64,000 nucleotides of DNA from Micromonospora rifamycinica (GCF_900090265.1 NZ_LT607752.1:2356001-2420000), one strand, 5' to 3'; numbered from the stretch's first letter, positions 17,801-25,609 are shown. Notes: generated from the sequence alone by a model not told the origin. Translations and numbers: made by a program.

Positions 17801-18557
17801 AGTGCTGGTTGATGGAGCCCTCGAACAGGTCCTTACGGTTGGCGGGGGCGGCGGACCACTCGTCGGCGTACCGGTCGGCGACCTCGCGGGTCTGCACCTT
17901 GAACAGCGCCCGGCCGGGCCAGATCCAGCCACCGGTGCCGGTGTCCGGTGCCGAGCCGAACGTCATGGTGTCCTGGTTCCACCGGCTGCCGTCGGCGGTG
18001 AGCGTGTCGTACCGGGTGTTGACGTCCGGCCGGAGCACGATCCGCGTCCCGCCGCTGCCCGCCCCCTGGCCCCGGAGCACCAGGAAGTTCGCGTCGACGT
18101 AGATCTGCCGGGAGATGTCGATCCGCCCGGCCGGCAGCACGATCAGCGAGAGCCGGCGCGCGTTGCCCGACGGCGAGCAGGTGGCCTTGATCCGGTCGAT
18201 GGCCGACTGGAGGCCCCCGCTGTCGTCCACCGTGTCGTCGGCGCGGACCCCGAACTCGCCGGCCAGCCGGGCCGGATCGATCGTGCAGGCCCCGCCGGCC
18301 AGGTCCGCGTCGGTCGGCAACGACTGGCCGCCGAGATAGCCGACCCGGGACCAGTCGGGCAGCCCGGCGACCCCGCCGATCCGGTTGCCGGCGGCCAGGT
18401 CGGCGTCCCCCGCGACGCCCGCCACCAGCGACGCCGCCGAGTCCATCGACCGCGGCACCCCCGCCGGCCGGGCCGCCGCCCGCGCCGACGAGGGCGGCGG
18501 CCCGGCGACCGTCACGACGAGCAACAGCCCCAGCAGTACGCGGGCGGCGCGGACCAT
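14853..18557 (-). CDS. secreted beta-helix / CdtB-like nuclease / ricin-like lectin fusion protein
   Basis: A 1234-residue exported protein (signal helix ARVLLGLLLVVTVAG). Residues about 90-680 look like a pectate-lyase-type right-handed beta-helix, opening FGVRADDTVDDSGGLQSAID. Residues about 684-935 closely follow cytolethal distending toxin subunit B: MTWNMQGAGSS (686), E723 in LQEAG, RVNLAIATAQRADQ, H822 in FTVHGWSG, GDFNREP (860), D898 in LDYAV, and D924-H925 in SDHHP. All the metal and catalytic positions of the DNase I-like fold appear present. Residues about 940-1234 hold six Q-x-W-like repeats (QQW, QLW, QRW, REW, QLW, WRW), consistent with two beta-trefoils. In classical CDT the lectin subunits CdtA and CdtC are separate chains. 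ATG at 18557 has GGGGAGA upstream. Confidence 0.85.
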   Translation of the reverse strand: MVRAARVLLGLLLVVTVAGPPPSSARAAARPAGVPRSMDSAASLVAGVAGDADLAAGNRIGGVAGLPDWSRVGYLGGQSLPTDADLAGGACTIDPARLAGEFGVRADDTVDDSGGLQSAIDRIKATCSPSGNARRLSLIVLPAGRIDISRQIYVDANFLVLRGQGAGSGGTRIVLRPDVNTRYDTLTADGSRWNQDTMTFGSAPDTGTGGWIWPGRALFKVQTREVADRYADEWSAAPANRKDLFEGSINQHWASGQKLGSASADPGFSARAGQNVIRLDSKAKMDGFRVGGYVWVGAANSLRFYEQQGLSPDDPGTRENLHMRQQMFRATAVNTSAKTVTLDRPLEYDVPVDSTSDGSAPIAGTVYTSKITPLRAVEGVGFENFAFSQEMEGLPKLLGGVYHPTPTDAVHNYGNLAPEYAMHGIAFKWAANSWARGLAGSMTGSHPIVTEVARNLQIEHNTFDGAWNKGKGGNGYLRGSRVWDSLWAYNTSRNLRHFTFQWSASGNVAFGNDLDSDLNLHGGWERYNLFEGNTVRVPYEHRSGSCTANCGGEGGELEDGTWFPIWWAAAAKAIKWSGASGPQNVFHRNTMIKQSVAGGPYLPYEPYSSDSGESEAIYQFGSDAANPRAFTPLSQGGAPIKDWSGRETVNYAGQGVAVRTGERWPSLFLRDVGQLDPRAGNRQTVMTWNMQGAGSSAGGTYENKYATVLGFLSAGVLAVALQEAGSPPAGSAHERGRYTQNVFANNGVFPPVYEYYLGTLLGEPTRHLYWLNTDTSTQGPNRVNLAIATAQRADQVVVVAGAAGARPALGVRIGATFFFTVHGWSGNGNDMPTTLANIRTYLQNNLDPTTGRAYEWVVLGDFNREPQNLRNALPANQFAVMAPDANTHPTTGPTSTLDYAVTDFGNGAPTLFQAHTERTITNSDHHPVTYGFDLRAAAEVPPLATPTMPGRALLRNAATTSVADAEPNGGPLVVDTAYDPSRAQQWRLEWDNEFPGYLRLQRVREGNSTDDRYLGLADAAPDARAGLGWSPSLTQLWRPVSNGDGTYTLLNYLTGQALTSVAGDFLLAARDATDSPYQRWFFSSSTDLELHRDILPVVAPAGTAAELGVAGPDGVEGRPVQLLPATTGSREWQPVPAGQRGSDRCFYLLHGDEYLTSTPDGGLPVPGAHVVLDDYDPHSQGQLWCVHQDSTSMTIYNNTVVQGQLVQTYLTDHGLHAHLSVESVPDTGREGWRW

Positions 18558-18582
18558 GGTTGTCTCCCCTGTTCCGGGTGGT

Positions 18583-19014
18583 TCAGTAGCGGTAGTAGTG
18601 CGCGTCCTTGCGGCCACCGGAGGCGGTGGTGCCCTCGGCGGCGATCCCGATCCCGTCGACGCCGTTGTAGAACGTCTCGTACTTCCGGTTCGGGCCGATC
18701 ACCGCGAAGGTGTCGGTGCTGGTGTTGAAGTGTCCGACGACCGAGATCAGGGTCGCCTCACTGCCGGTCGGCACCGGTCCCCACCAGCAGTCGGCCCCCG
18801 GGGCGAGGACCGGGCCCAGCTGCACGGTCTGGTTGTTGAGGGTCAGGTACTCGAGGTGCACCCGGTAGTTGCCCCAGGGGCAGAGCTGCACCCACCCGTC
18901 GCGGATGGTGGAGGCGGCGGCGGGTGTCGTCGGCGCTACGACCAGCGCGACCGCGCCGACCGCCACGCCGACCGCCGCCACCATCCGCCTCGGCTCGAAG
19001 TGCTTCGATGTCAT
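18583..19014 (-). CDS. small secreted protein upstream of the CdtB fusion
   Basis: A 143-residue protein with a signal peptide (MVAAVGVAVGAVALVVA, probable cleavage after PAAA). The mature part of about 108 residues has two cysteines (VQLCPWGN and GADCWWG) that could form one disulfide, and is otherwise beta-rich and aromatic. I recognise no family. Its stop lies 25 bases before the ATG of the CdtB-fusion gene on the same strand, so the two are probably co-transcribed and co-exported. It could be an accessory subunit, a chaperone or an inhibitor; this is inference from gene order. ATG at 19014 is preferred, although a GTG 24 bases upstream is possible. Confidence 0.65.
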   Translation of the reverse strand: MTSKHFEPRRMVAAVGVAVGAVALVVAPTTPAAASTIRDGWVQLCPWGNYRVHLEYLTLNNQTVQLGPVLAPGADCWWGPVPTGSEATLISVVGHFNTSTDTFAVIGPNRKYETFYNGVDGIGIAAEGTTASGGRKDAHYYRY

Positions 19015-19176
19015 TCCGGAGAGGGTAGGTCGCCCCACTGGACAGGAAGTGAACCCCCGATCCAGTACACCGCCCGCGCCCCGTGGAGATTGTGCGTGGT
19101 CACTCCCGGAACATTCGGCTGCAAGGGATCACCCCTGAGGACAGCCCCGGCTTCCGACCCCAGCGGTGAGGACCCA

Positions 19177-20520
19177 TCAGGTTCCCTCCTTACTCCCCCG
19201 CGGACGCTGCGCCCGCTCGGTGACCTCGCCGATCTTGGATCTGGCTCGCCCCAGGGCTCCCGCACCGAGACGGCTGGCGGCACCAATGCCTCCCGCCCCT
19301 GCCTCCAGCACCTTGTCACGCATCCCCGTTCCCGTGTCGAGAACCCTGTCCCGCACCTCCCCGGCCGCGTCCCGCCACCGCCTGGCACTCCAGGAACTAT
19401 GGTCACGATCAATGCCGAGCCGTCCGTGGAATTCGACGACGGCGGTCCCTACCCGGTTGGTCGAATGCACAACGGCGCGGGAGGTGGTCGGATTGAGCAG
19501 CACCTTCGCGTTGGCCGTCCCAGCGGCCGCGTCCATCCGGGCCAGCAGGCGTTCGGTGCTGCGGGAGATGAGATCGAGGCGATGGCGTCGGGCGATCCTG
19601 ATGGCAACCCGATGCTCCTCCAGGTCCTCCGGAGAGGCGTCCAGCACCCGGTCGATTTCGAGCACGGCGACCGCGTCCTGGAGTTGGAAGCAGCGGGCCA
19701 GAACGGCGAGCCACTCCTGAACCTTGATCTCGGCTTCGCTGGTGGTCCTGACCAGATCACCAACCTTGGTCTGGCTCTCCAGCTTCTCGGCGATGGCGTC
19801 CATCTGCCGCAACGCGTACGCCTGGGTCCGGGCCAGCGGGATCGGTGTGGTCTGCACCTTCGACCAGGTGACCTCGGAAACCCTGCCCACCCGTTCCCGG
19901 ATCGTCAGTGCCTCGTCGATGACGAGTTCGACCCCGATCATGTCCGCCACCACGGCATCGGTCTGGGCGCGGAGCACCGCGTCGACCTTCGCATCGATCA
20001 CGGCGAGATAATCGGTGATCTGGTCCATGGTCTGTTGCATGGCGAGTTGCGTCATGAGTCCGGCGACGCCGGTCAGCACCGCCGGGTTGGTCAGCAACGT
20101 TCGGGGATTCTTCTGCACGATTTCCAACAGGCCCGTGATCTTTCCACGGTCGGTCAGCACAGCGCGGCTGATGCCGTCCCCCGAGCCCTTCATCAGGTTG
20201 TACTTCTTCATCGCCTGTGCCGATTCCGCAGTCAGCTGAACCCAGCGACCGGAGTGCTCGGCAATCTCGGAGCCGCTCTTGGCGAGCGTGGACCCGGTGC
20301 GGAGGGTGGAGCTGATCCTTCTGAACCCAAGGTCCTTCGACGGCAGCCGCTCACCGGTGAGGAAACGATCGACAGTAGCCGGATGCCCGATGACCGCCAG
20401 ACCATCGCCGTCACTGACCAGCTCGATCTCGTTCTCCAACGTCTGCTCCCAAAAATCTGACAAGAACTTGCCCACGCTACCGGCGACGTCGCCACCCCTG
20501 CCATGGGCCGCTCGTCCCAT
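19177..20520 (-). CDS. long helical protein of unknown function
   Basis: A 447-residue, largely helical protein. A moderately hydrophobic stretch (LLTNPAVLTGVAGLMTQLA) near residue 150 is followed by an amphipathic region (DAKVDAVLRAQTDAVVADM) and then charged helices that look like coiled coils. The last 60 residues are Gly/Ala/Arg-rich. There is no signal peptide, no enzyme motif and only one cysteine. I recall similar uncharacterised proteins in actinomycetes but cannot name a family. It lies 162 bases upstream of the small secreted protein on the same strand. ATG at 20520 or GTG at 20472 could be the start. Confidence 0.65.
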   Translation of the reverse strand: MGRAAHGRGGDVAGSVGKFLSDFWEQTLENEIELVSDGDGLAVIGHPATVDRFLTGERLPSKDLGFRRISSTLRTGSTLAKSGSEIAEHSGRWVQLTAESAQAMKKYNLMKGSGDGISRAVLTDRGKITGLLEIVQKNPRTLLTNPAVLTGVAGLMTQLAMQQTMDQITDYLAVIDAKVDAVLRAQTDAVVADMIGVELVIDEALTIRERVGRVSEVTWSKVQTTPIPLARTQAYALRQMDAIAEKLESQTKVGDLVRTTSEAEIKVQEWLAVLARCFQLQDAVAVLEIDRVLDASPEDLEEHRVAIRIARRHRLDLISRSTERLLARMDAAAGTANAKVLLNPTTSRAVVHSTNRVGTAVVEFHGRLGIDRDHSSWSARRWRDAAGEVRDRVLDTGTGMRDKVLEAGAGGIGAASRLGAGALGRARSKIGEVTERAQRPRGSKEGT

Positions 20521-20638
20521 GGTTCCCGGGCATCAAGTGGACCATCCGCTTCCTAGACCACACGGTCACGAACGCGGCGCATCCCAGCCACAGACGCCGA
20601 CCATCGAGTCGTCGGGCCGGCGATCCTGAAAGGAATTG

Positions 20639-20833
20639 CTACCCGAGGCTGAGATCGTGCTGCTCCAGTGCGCTCTGAAGGATCCCGAGCGCTCTCGGCC
20701 CCACCCCGTGCAGTGCGGCCAGCTCGGCGCGCGGCACGCCCGCGAGGTCGCGCAACGTCAGGTAGCCGGCTCCGGTCAGCGCACGCGTTGCCGGCGCACC
20801 GATCTTCGGCAGGGCGTCGAGGGAGGAGTTCAC
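20639..20833 (-). CDS. small helix-hairpin-helix DNA-binding protein
   Basis: A 64-residue protein consisting almost entirely of a helix-hairpin-helix pair: LPKIGAPATRALTGAGY and LAGVPRAELAALHGVGPRALGIL. Such modules bind the DNA backbone without sequence preference. GTG at 20833 is chosen because the sequence upstream is Arg-rich and lies outside the fold. Function beyond DNA binding is unknown. Confidence 0.65.
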   Translation of the reverse strand: MNSSLDALPKIGAPATRALTGAGYLTLRDLAGVPRAELAALHGVGPRALGILQSALEQHDLSLG

Positions 20834-20924
20834 GCCGCCGACCCTACGCACCCGCCGCCGCACCCGCGCCCACCGACGTGAACGTGTCACGAGGCCGGCG
20901 GCCACCGGCCGGACCGCTGCCCGC

Positions 20925-21260
20925 TCAGCGGACAGTGGACTCTCGGCCGGTCGGATCGGTGTCATCCGGCCTGGCGGCGCTGGTGCCGGTCGGATGCGGC
21001 CGGCACGGTAGCCGCACTTCGGTCTCCTGCACCTCCGGCGGCCGTCTGGTCCAGCCGACGAAGTGGCGGTACAGGGGGCCGGCCGGTGCCCAGGGCATGT
21101 CCTCGGCCGCCCGGACGAAGCAGGCCCCGAGGTGGAGGGCCAGCGACACCGGCGCGTCGGCGTACTCCGCGCGCAGTTCCTGCCGCCGGGTCGGACAGGG
21201 CCAGGGCCGGTCGCATCCGCCGCAACTCCACCCCGGCGGCACCGGGCCGTGACTGGTCAC
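20925..21260 (-). CDS. small cysteine-containing protein accompanying an XRE regulator
   Basis: A 111-residue protein. The N-terminus WSCGGCDRPWPCP has a C-x2-C pair plus another cysteine and looks like half of a zinc-binding knuckle. It is followed by ELRAEYADAPVSLALHLGACF and YRHFVGWTRRP. Many actinomycete genomes have such a protein next to an XRE regulator, sometimes annotated as flavin reductase, but no flavin-binding fold is visible here. GTG at 21260 follows GAGGAGGAG. It lies 214 bases downstream of the XRE regulator, and that gap holds no gene. Confidence 0.7.
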   Translation of the reverse strand: MTSHGPVPPGWSCGGCDRPWPCPTRRQELRAEYADAPVSLALHLGACFVRAAEDMPWAPAGPLYRHFVGWTRRPPEVQETEVRLPCRPHPTGTSAARPDDTDPTGRESTVR

Positions 21261-21474
21261 CGCTCCTCCTCGGTCGGCCAGTGTCCACGGCTGATCGGAA
21301 GCCGGTGTCGGACGTGACCCGCCGCAGGAGTCCGCTGTTCACCGCCATGTGGCTGGCCCTCCGTCCTCAGGGCATGGAGGGCAGCACACCACTGGTGCTC
21401 CTCGTTCCGTGCCCGGCTTCAGTGAGCCTCAGCCTCATGCCCCGCCGGCCACCGATCCAGAGGGTGAGCGTCCG

Positions 21475-22671
21475 CTAACCAGATGCGCTGTCCGCTGATG
21501 GTCGCCGTCCCGGTGCGAACTCGGTGCACACATCACGCAGTGTCACTGCCTCCGGCACTCCCGACTGCTCCACCTTCGCCAGCAGTTCCGCAGCACGCCA
21601 CCAGTTCGACGGCACCACCCGTCCGGACGCCACCGCCTGCGCCCCCAGGGCAACCGCCTCGTCCGGCTGGCCGGCGGCGACCAGGGCGAGACCGAGGTCG
21701 AGGCGGGCCGACGCGGACCGGCGGGGCCGCGCTCCCCCATCGCCGTACGGGTCCAGCTCGGCCAACACCGCCCGCGCCACCTGCTCGGCACCGGGGTCAC
21801 CCGCCCACGCCAACGTCGTGGCCGCGTACGCGGCAGCCTTGGCCGGGTCGTAGCGATAGTGGTGCTCGGCCCGCTCAGGAGCGGGCAGATTCGCCGTCAG
21901 CCGCTCCACCCGGTCCAACGCTCGGCGAGTCGCACCGACATCGCCGATCCGCGCCCAGGCGCGAGCCTCCTGAGCAGTCGCCTGAATGCGGGCGGAACTT
22001 CCCCTCGGAGCGACCCGCTGCGCTTGACGGGAGAGATCGAGTGCTCCCTGGTAGTCACCTTGGGTCAGCACATCCCAGGCCCGGGTTTCGAGGCACCACG
22101 CCTGGATCTCGCCGTGCTCGGCATGTTCGGCAAGATCACGAGCGGCTCGCAGGTGGGCGACCGCAGCAGTCCGTTGCCGCAGGTCGATGTGAACCGTCGC
22201 CCGCAGCACCGCCAACCAGCCACCGGCAACCAACAACCGCCTCCGTTGCGCGAGCGTCACCCTCCCCTCCAACAACCGCCCCACGTAGGAGAGATGCCGC
22301 CGCACCAACGGCAGGAGATCCGCCGGTGTCATCGTCGGGTAGGCACTGGCGAGATCGTCAACGCCCTGCTCGATCCGGTCGAGCACGTCCGCGCTCACAT
22401 CACTGGCGGCGACTCTGGCCCTCAGCTCGCCGGCCTCGGCCGCATGGTCGATCGGCGCATCCACCAACCGCGCGAGTGCACCTCCCACGTCGAGAACCCG
22501 ATCCAGGTGACAAGCCGTGTCGACTGTCGGAGCCTTGAGTCCCGCCTCCAACTCGTGCAGATGGCTCTTACTCCGATGAGCACGCTGCCCCAGGGAACGA
22601 AGCGACAGACCACGCTGCTCCCGAAACTCACGCAGAGCTACGCCGAAGCGCGGGTCGACAGACGAGACCAT
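21475..22671 (-). CDS. XRE-family transcriptional regulator with TPR-like C-terminus
   Basis: A 398-residue regulator. The N-terminal helix-turn-helix is in LREFREQRGLSLRSLGQRAHRS and KSHLHELEAGLKAPT (about residues 12-50). From about residue 130 the protein is helical with repeats of about 40 residues (GGWLAVLRATVHIDLRQR, AWDVLTQGDYQGALDLSRQA), as in signal-peptide-sensing or developmental XRE regulators. The ligand is unknown. It is divergent from the small gene at 22771, so the bases between probably hold both promoters. Confidence 0.88.
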   Translation of the reverse strand: MVSSVDPRFGVALREFREQRGLSLRSLGQRAHRSKSHLHELEAGLKAPTVDTACHLDRVLDVGGALARLVDAPIDHAAEAGELRARVAASDVSADVLDRIEQGVDDLASAYPTMTPADLLPLVRRHLSYVGRLLEGRVTLAQRRRLLVAGGWLAVLRATVHIDLRQRTAAVAHLRAARDLAEHAEHGEIQAWCLETRAWDVLTQGDYQGALDLSRQAQRVAPRGSSARIQATAQEARAWARIGDVGATRRALDRVERLTANLPAPERAEHHYRYDPAKAAAYAATTLAWAGDPGAEQVARAVLAELDPYGDGGARPRRSASARLDLGLALVAAGQPDEAVALGAQAVASGRVVPSNWWRAAELLAKVEQSGVPEAVTLRDVCTEFAPGRRPSADSASG

Positions 22672-22770
22672 ACCGCCGCTCCAAGCTCACGGGGCCAGGC
22701 GACACCCGGTCGCCACCTCGTCGGACGGTACCCCGACCACCGGCCGGATCGTTGCACCCGTCGTGCCCGA

Positions 22771-23079
22771 ATGGCGCAGCCCGCCGTACCACTGGAGGTC
22801 CGACCATGCACCGTCGCCCGGCCGCTGCGGGTCACCTTCGTCGACGCCACGTACTCGGCGGCGAAGCTTGAGGGGTGGGCCGCCAAGGTCCGGAACGACC
22901 AGGCATTCTGGCAGCGGCAGGGGGTGACGGTACATGGTGTCGGCACCGACTTCGGCCGGTGCGTCACGGTTGGCCTGGCCGACCCGCAGCGTGACGGCGC
23001 GACGGTGCTCGCCCACTACCCCGAGGCGACACTGTGCGTGGAGCAGGGGTACGCCTCAGACCCGCTGACAGCGAGCTGA
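22771..23079 (+). CDS. hypothetical small protein divergent from the XRE regulator
   Basis: A predicted 102-residue protein (MAQPAVPLEVRPC, then LRVTFVDATYSAAKLEGWAAK, GVTVHGVGTDFGRCVTVGL and ATLCVEQGYASD). It alternates strands and helices and reads like a real small alpha/beta protein, but I recognise no family. The ATG at 22771 has no good ribosome site, so the start is uncertain. Codon use is in line with its neighbours. Confidence 0.5.
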   Translation: MAQPAVPLEVRPCTVARPLRVTFVDATYSAAKLEGWAAKVRNDQAFWQRQGVTVHGVGTDFGRCVTVGLADPQRDGATVLAHYPEATLCVEQGYASDPLTAS

Positions 23080-23157
23080 GCCACTGCCGTTGCACAGAAG
23101 GGAGGCACGGCACCCGCCTTCTCGCTGCCTCCCGACCGGTAGTGATCGACAGAGACG

Positions 23158-23189
23158 ACTCAAGGCCCCTCGATCGAGGGGCCTTGAGT
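23158..23189 (-). terminator. 32-base palindrome downstream of tRNA-Val
   Basis: A perfect 32-base palindrome centred on cgatcg lies 17 bases beyond the 3' end of the tRNA. It is most likely the tRNA terminator and may act in both directions. Confidence 0.7.
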
Positions 23190-23205
23190 TTGCTATATCG
23201 AGGGT

Positions 23206-23276
23206 GGGCGATGCTGGTATCGAACCAGCGACCTCTTCGGTGTGAACGAAGCGCTCTCCCACTGAGCTAATCGCCC
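23206..23276 (-). tRNA. tRNA-Val (anticodon CAC)
   Basis: A 71-nucleotide cloverleaf. The acceptor stem GGGCGAT pairs with ATCGCCC, the D arm is GCTC/GAGC, the anticodon stem CTTCG/CGAAG encloses TTCACAC (anticodon CAC, reading GUG), and the T arm is GCTGG/CCAGC with loop TTCGATA. The 3' CCA is not encoded. Confidence 0.97.
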
Positions 23277-23333
23277 TCAGCGCCGTTGACTCTACCCGAT
23301 CGTGCGACGGAGCCAAAAACCCGGGGGGTGGGG

Positions 23334-23858
23334 TCAGGTGGTGGCGAGGTAGTGCAGCAGTTGGGCGACCAGGTCGATGCCGAGGCTGTACTTGAGCGAG
23401 AGCCAGAGGACCACGGCGACGAAGACCAGGCCGACGGAGCCGAGCAGGAACCGCACCGGCAGCGACCGGGTGGTGGCCCACCGGGTCCAGGCGTGCACGT
23501 GCCGGCGGGTGAAGCCGAGCAGGCGGCGGGCCCAGTGGAATTCGACGGCCCAGATGGCGAGGCCGGCGATGACGATCAGCCAGCCGGGGCCGGGCAGCGG
23601 GATGAGGGCGATGCCGACGGTCACCACGAGCGCCCCGGCTACGGCGATGAAGATCTTGAGGGCGACCCGGCCGGTGGGGTTGGCCCGGATCAGGTCGAGG
23701 GTGGTGCGCAGCCGCCAGCGCCAGCCGGCGGGGCGGGCGGCCAGCGCGGTGCGCCCGGACCGGCTTCCGCCGCCGCCCCGGGCACGTCCGTTCGCGGCCG
23801 GGCGGGGCCTGCCCCGGGCCGTCCGGGAGGGACGTCCGGCACGACCAGCGTCGGACAT
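23334..23858 (-). CDS. TIGR02611-family integral membrane protein
   Basis: About 174 residues. After a basic Arg/Gly-rich N-terminus of 55 residues come hydrophobic segments IFIAVAGALVVTVGIALIPL, PGWLIVIAGLAIWAVEF and FLLGSVGLVFVAVVLWLSL, with the family signature LIPLPGPGW. The function is unknown; related small proteins are widespread in actinomycetes. ATG at 23858 is preferred over ATG at 23984 because the intervening codons have far more A/T in the third position than the rest of the gene. Confidence 0.75.
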   Translation of the reverse strand: MSDAGRAGRPSRTARGRPRPAANGRARGGGGSRSGRTALAARPAGWRWRLRTTLDLIRANPTGRVALKIFIAVAGALVVTVGIALIPLPGPGWLIVIAGLAIWAVEFHWARRLLGFTRRHVHAWTRWATTRSLPVRFLLGSVGLVFVAVVLWLSLKYSLGIDLVAQLLHYLATT

Positions 23859-24256
23859 CGTCCGACCGTCCCGGTCCGGTGGCTTGATCGGCACCCCGTC
23901 ACCCCGCCTTTTGGCTGCCCGGGCCCCTACTTTCGGTGACCCGGCCATACTCACCGCATCCATTGAGGAACGCTTCGTGGCCATTTCACACCCCAGTGTC
24001 GTCCCGGCCCGTCACTTGCGCAGACCACTGGACGTTACCGGAGTAAGTCGACGACTGAACCACCCGACTTCGGACGGGCTCCCGACTGGGCAGAACCGGA
24101 AATCCTACAAGAATCCTCACATTCTCGCAGCGATTCGGACCCCCTTCCCACCACTGGGTGAAGTCAGCGTATGGCGGAGCGTAGCCAGCAGTAGCACCTG
24201 AGTATGGGAAAAGCGGGACACGCGCGTTCCGCAGCGGTGCCGGGGGGAGAACGTCC

Positions 24257-24688
24257 ATGAGTGTCATCCGACCGACGACCGTAGAGGTCGAGACGTCACT
24301 AAGGCTCGTCGCGCCTGACGCCACCGCCTTGCCGGTGCGTGCCAGTCTGCGTTACGACCCTGCTGACCCGTATGCGGTCCATGTCCTGTTCCACGCCGAA
24401 TCGGCCGGCGGCGAGGCGGTGAGCTGGTCCTTCGCCCGCGAGCTGCTGGTCACCGGCCTCGACGAGCCGGCCGGCATCGGCGACGTGCGGGTCTGGCCCT
24501 GGGCCACCCCGCGCGGCGACTTCGTCGCGCTGGCCCTGTCGTCGCCCGACGGTAACGCCCTGTTCGAGGTCCCGCGCAGCGTGCTGGTGCGCTTCCTGCG
24601 CCGGACCTACGTCGTCGTCCCGCGCGGCCGGGAGGCCGAGCACCTGGACGTCGACACGGCGGTGAGCCGGCTGCTCGCCGGCCGCTGA
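24257..24688 (+). CDS. ssgB: SsgB, SsgA-like sporulation and cell-division regulator
   Basis: A 143-residue SsgA-family protein. In streptomycetes SsgB helps place FtsZ rings for sporulation septation, and I assume a similar job here. Characteristic stretches are VRASLRYDPADPYAVHVLF, SWSFARELLVTGLDEPAGIGDV and VRFLRRTYVVVPRG. The ATG follows a GGGGGAGAA ribosome site. The 271-base region before it, back to the TIGR02611 gene at 23984, is AT-richer than average and must carry its promoter; I see no other gene there. Confidence 0.92.
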   Translation: MSVIRPTTVEVETSLRLVAPDATALPVRASLRYDPADPYAVHVLFHAESAGGEAVSWSFARELLVTGLDEPAGIGDVRVWPWATPRGDFVALALSSPDGNALFEVPRSVLVRFLRRTYVVVPRGREAEHLDVDTAVSRLLAGR

Positions 24689-24792
24689 CCAGCAGCCCCA
24701 CCGGAGCCGCGCGGATCTGCCGAGTCCGCGCGGCTCCGGCCGTCCGACGCCCGGGTACGCCTGCCTCCCCGGTCACCCGCCGGGCACACCGG

Positions 24793-25569
24793 TCAGCCGT
24801 GCGTGGTGATGCCGCCGTCGACCGGGATCACCGCGCCGGTCAGGTACGCCCCGGCCCGCGACGCCAGGTAGATCGCCGTGCCGGCCATGTCGTCGGGGCG
24901 GCCGATCCGACCGAGCGGCACCTGCTGCTCGATCGCCGCCCGGGACGCCGGGTCGTCGAGGGCGAAGGCCATCATCCTGCTCTCGAACGGCCCCGGGGCG
25001 ATCGCGTTGACCGTGATCCGCTCGTCGGCGAGCTGGTGGGCCAGGCTGCGGGTGAGCATGTGCACGGCCGCCTTGGTGGCGGAGTAGGCGTACACCTCCA
25101 TCGTCGGCACCCGGAGACCGTCGATCGAGCCGATGTTGATCACCCGGGCCGGGTCGTCGTCGCCCGCCGCGGCGCGCAGCAGCGGCAGCAGCGCGGTGGT
25201 GAGCCGGAACACGGCCTTCACGTTGACCGCCCAGAGCTTGTCGAACGCCGCGTCCGGGTACGCCTCCAGGGGTGCGCCCCAGGTCGCGCCCGCGTTGTTG
25301 ACCAGCACGTCGAGCCGGTCGTACCGCTCGCGGACGGCGGCGGCGAGCCCTGCCGCGCCCGCGTCGTCGCTCAGGTCGGCCGGGATCGCCGTGCAGCGCC
25401 CCTCGGCGGACAGCTCCTCGGCCACCGCCGCGCACACGTCGGCCTTGCGGGAGGAGATGATCACGTCGGCTCCGGCCCGGACGAAGCCCCGGGCGATCAT
25501 CAGCCCGATCCCCCGGGAGCCACCGGTGACCAGCACCGTCTTACCGTCGACCGAGAACAGATCCGTCAT
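24793..25569 (-). CDS. RhlG-like 3-oxoacyl reductase (SDR family)
   Basis: A 258-residue classical short-chain dehydrogenase. The cofactor motif is TGGSRGIG (about residues 14-21), NNAG is in VLVNNAGATWG, and the catalytic Ser-Tyr-Lys is in INIGSIDG and YAYSATKAAVH. The C-terminus GAYLTGAVIPVDGG is typical. The overall pattern resembles RhlG-type beta-ketoacyl reductases that use NADPH. ATG at 25569 opens the fold. A perfect TetR-type palindrome lies 27 bases upstream, so expression is probably repressed by a TetR protein that responds to an acyl ligand. Confidence 0.9.
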   Translation of the reverse strand: MTDLFSVDGKTVLVTGGSRGIGLMIARGFVRAGADVIISSRKADVCAAVAEELSAEGRCTAIPADLSDDAGAAGLAAAVRERYDRLDVLVNNAGATWGAPLEAYPDAAFDKLWAVNVKAVFRLTTALLPLLRAAAGDDDPARVINIGSIDGLRVPTMEVYAYSATKAAVHMLTRSLAHQLADERITVNAIAPGPFESRMMAFALDDPASRAAIEQQVPLGRIGRPDDMAGTAIYLASRAGAYLTGAVIPVDGGITTHG

Positions 25570-25595
25570 GGGCACCCCATCGCGTGTCGCTTTTC

Positions 25596-25609
25596 TTACC
25601 GATCGGTAA
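25596..25609 (-). promoter_or_regulatory. TetR-type operator palindrome TTACCGATCGGTAA
   Basis: A perfect 14-base palindrome just upstream of the RhlG-like reductase. The half site TTACCGA matches the common form bound by TetR-family regulators of acyl-CoA metabolism. The cognate regulator is not next to it; the divergent gene encodes an AraC protein. Confidence 0.7.
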
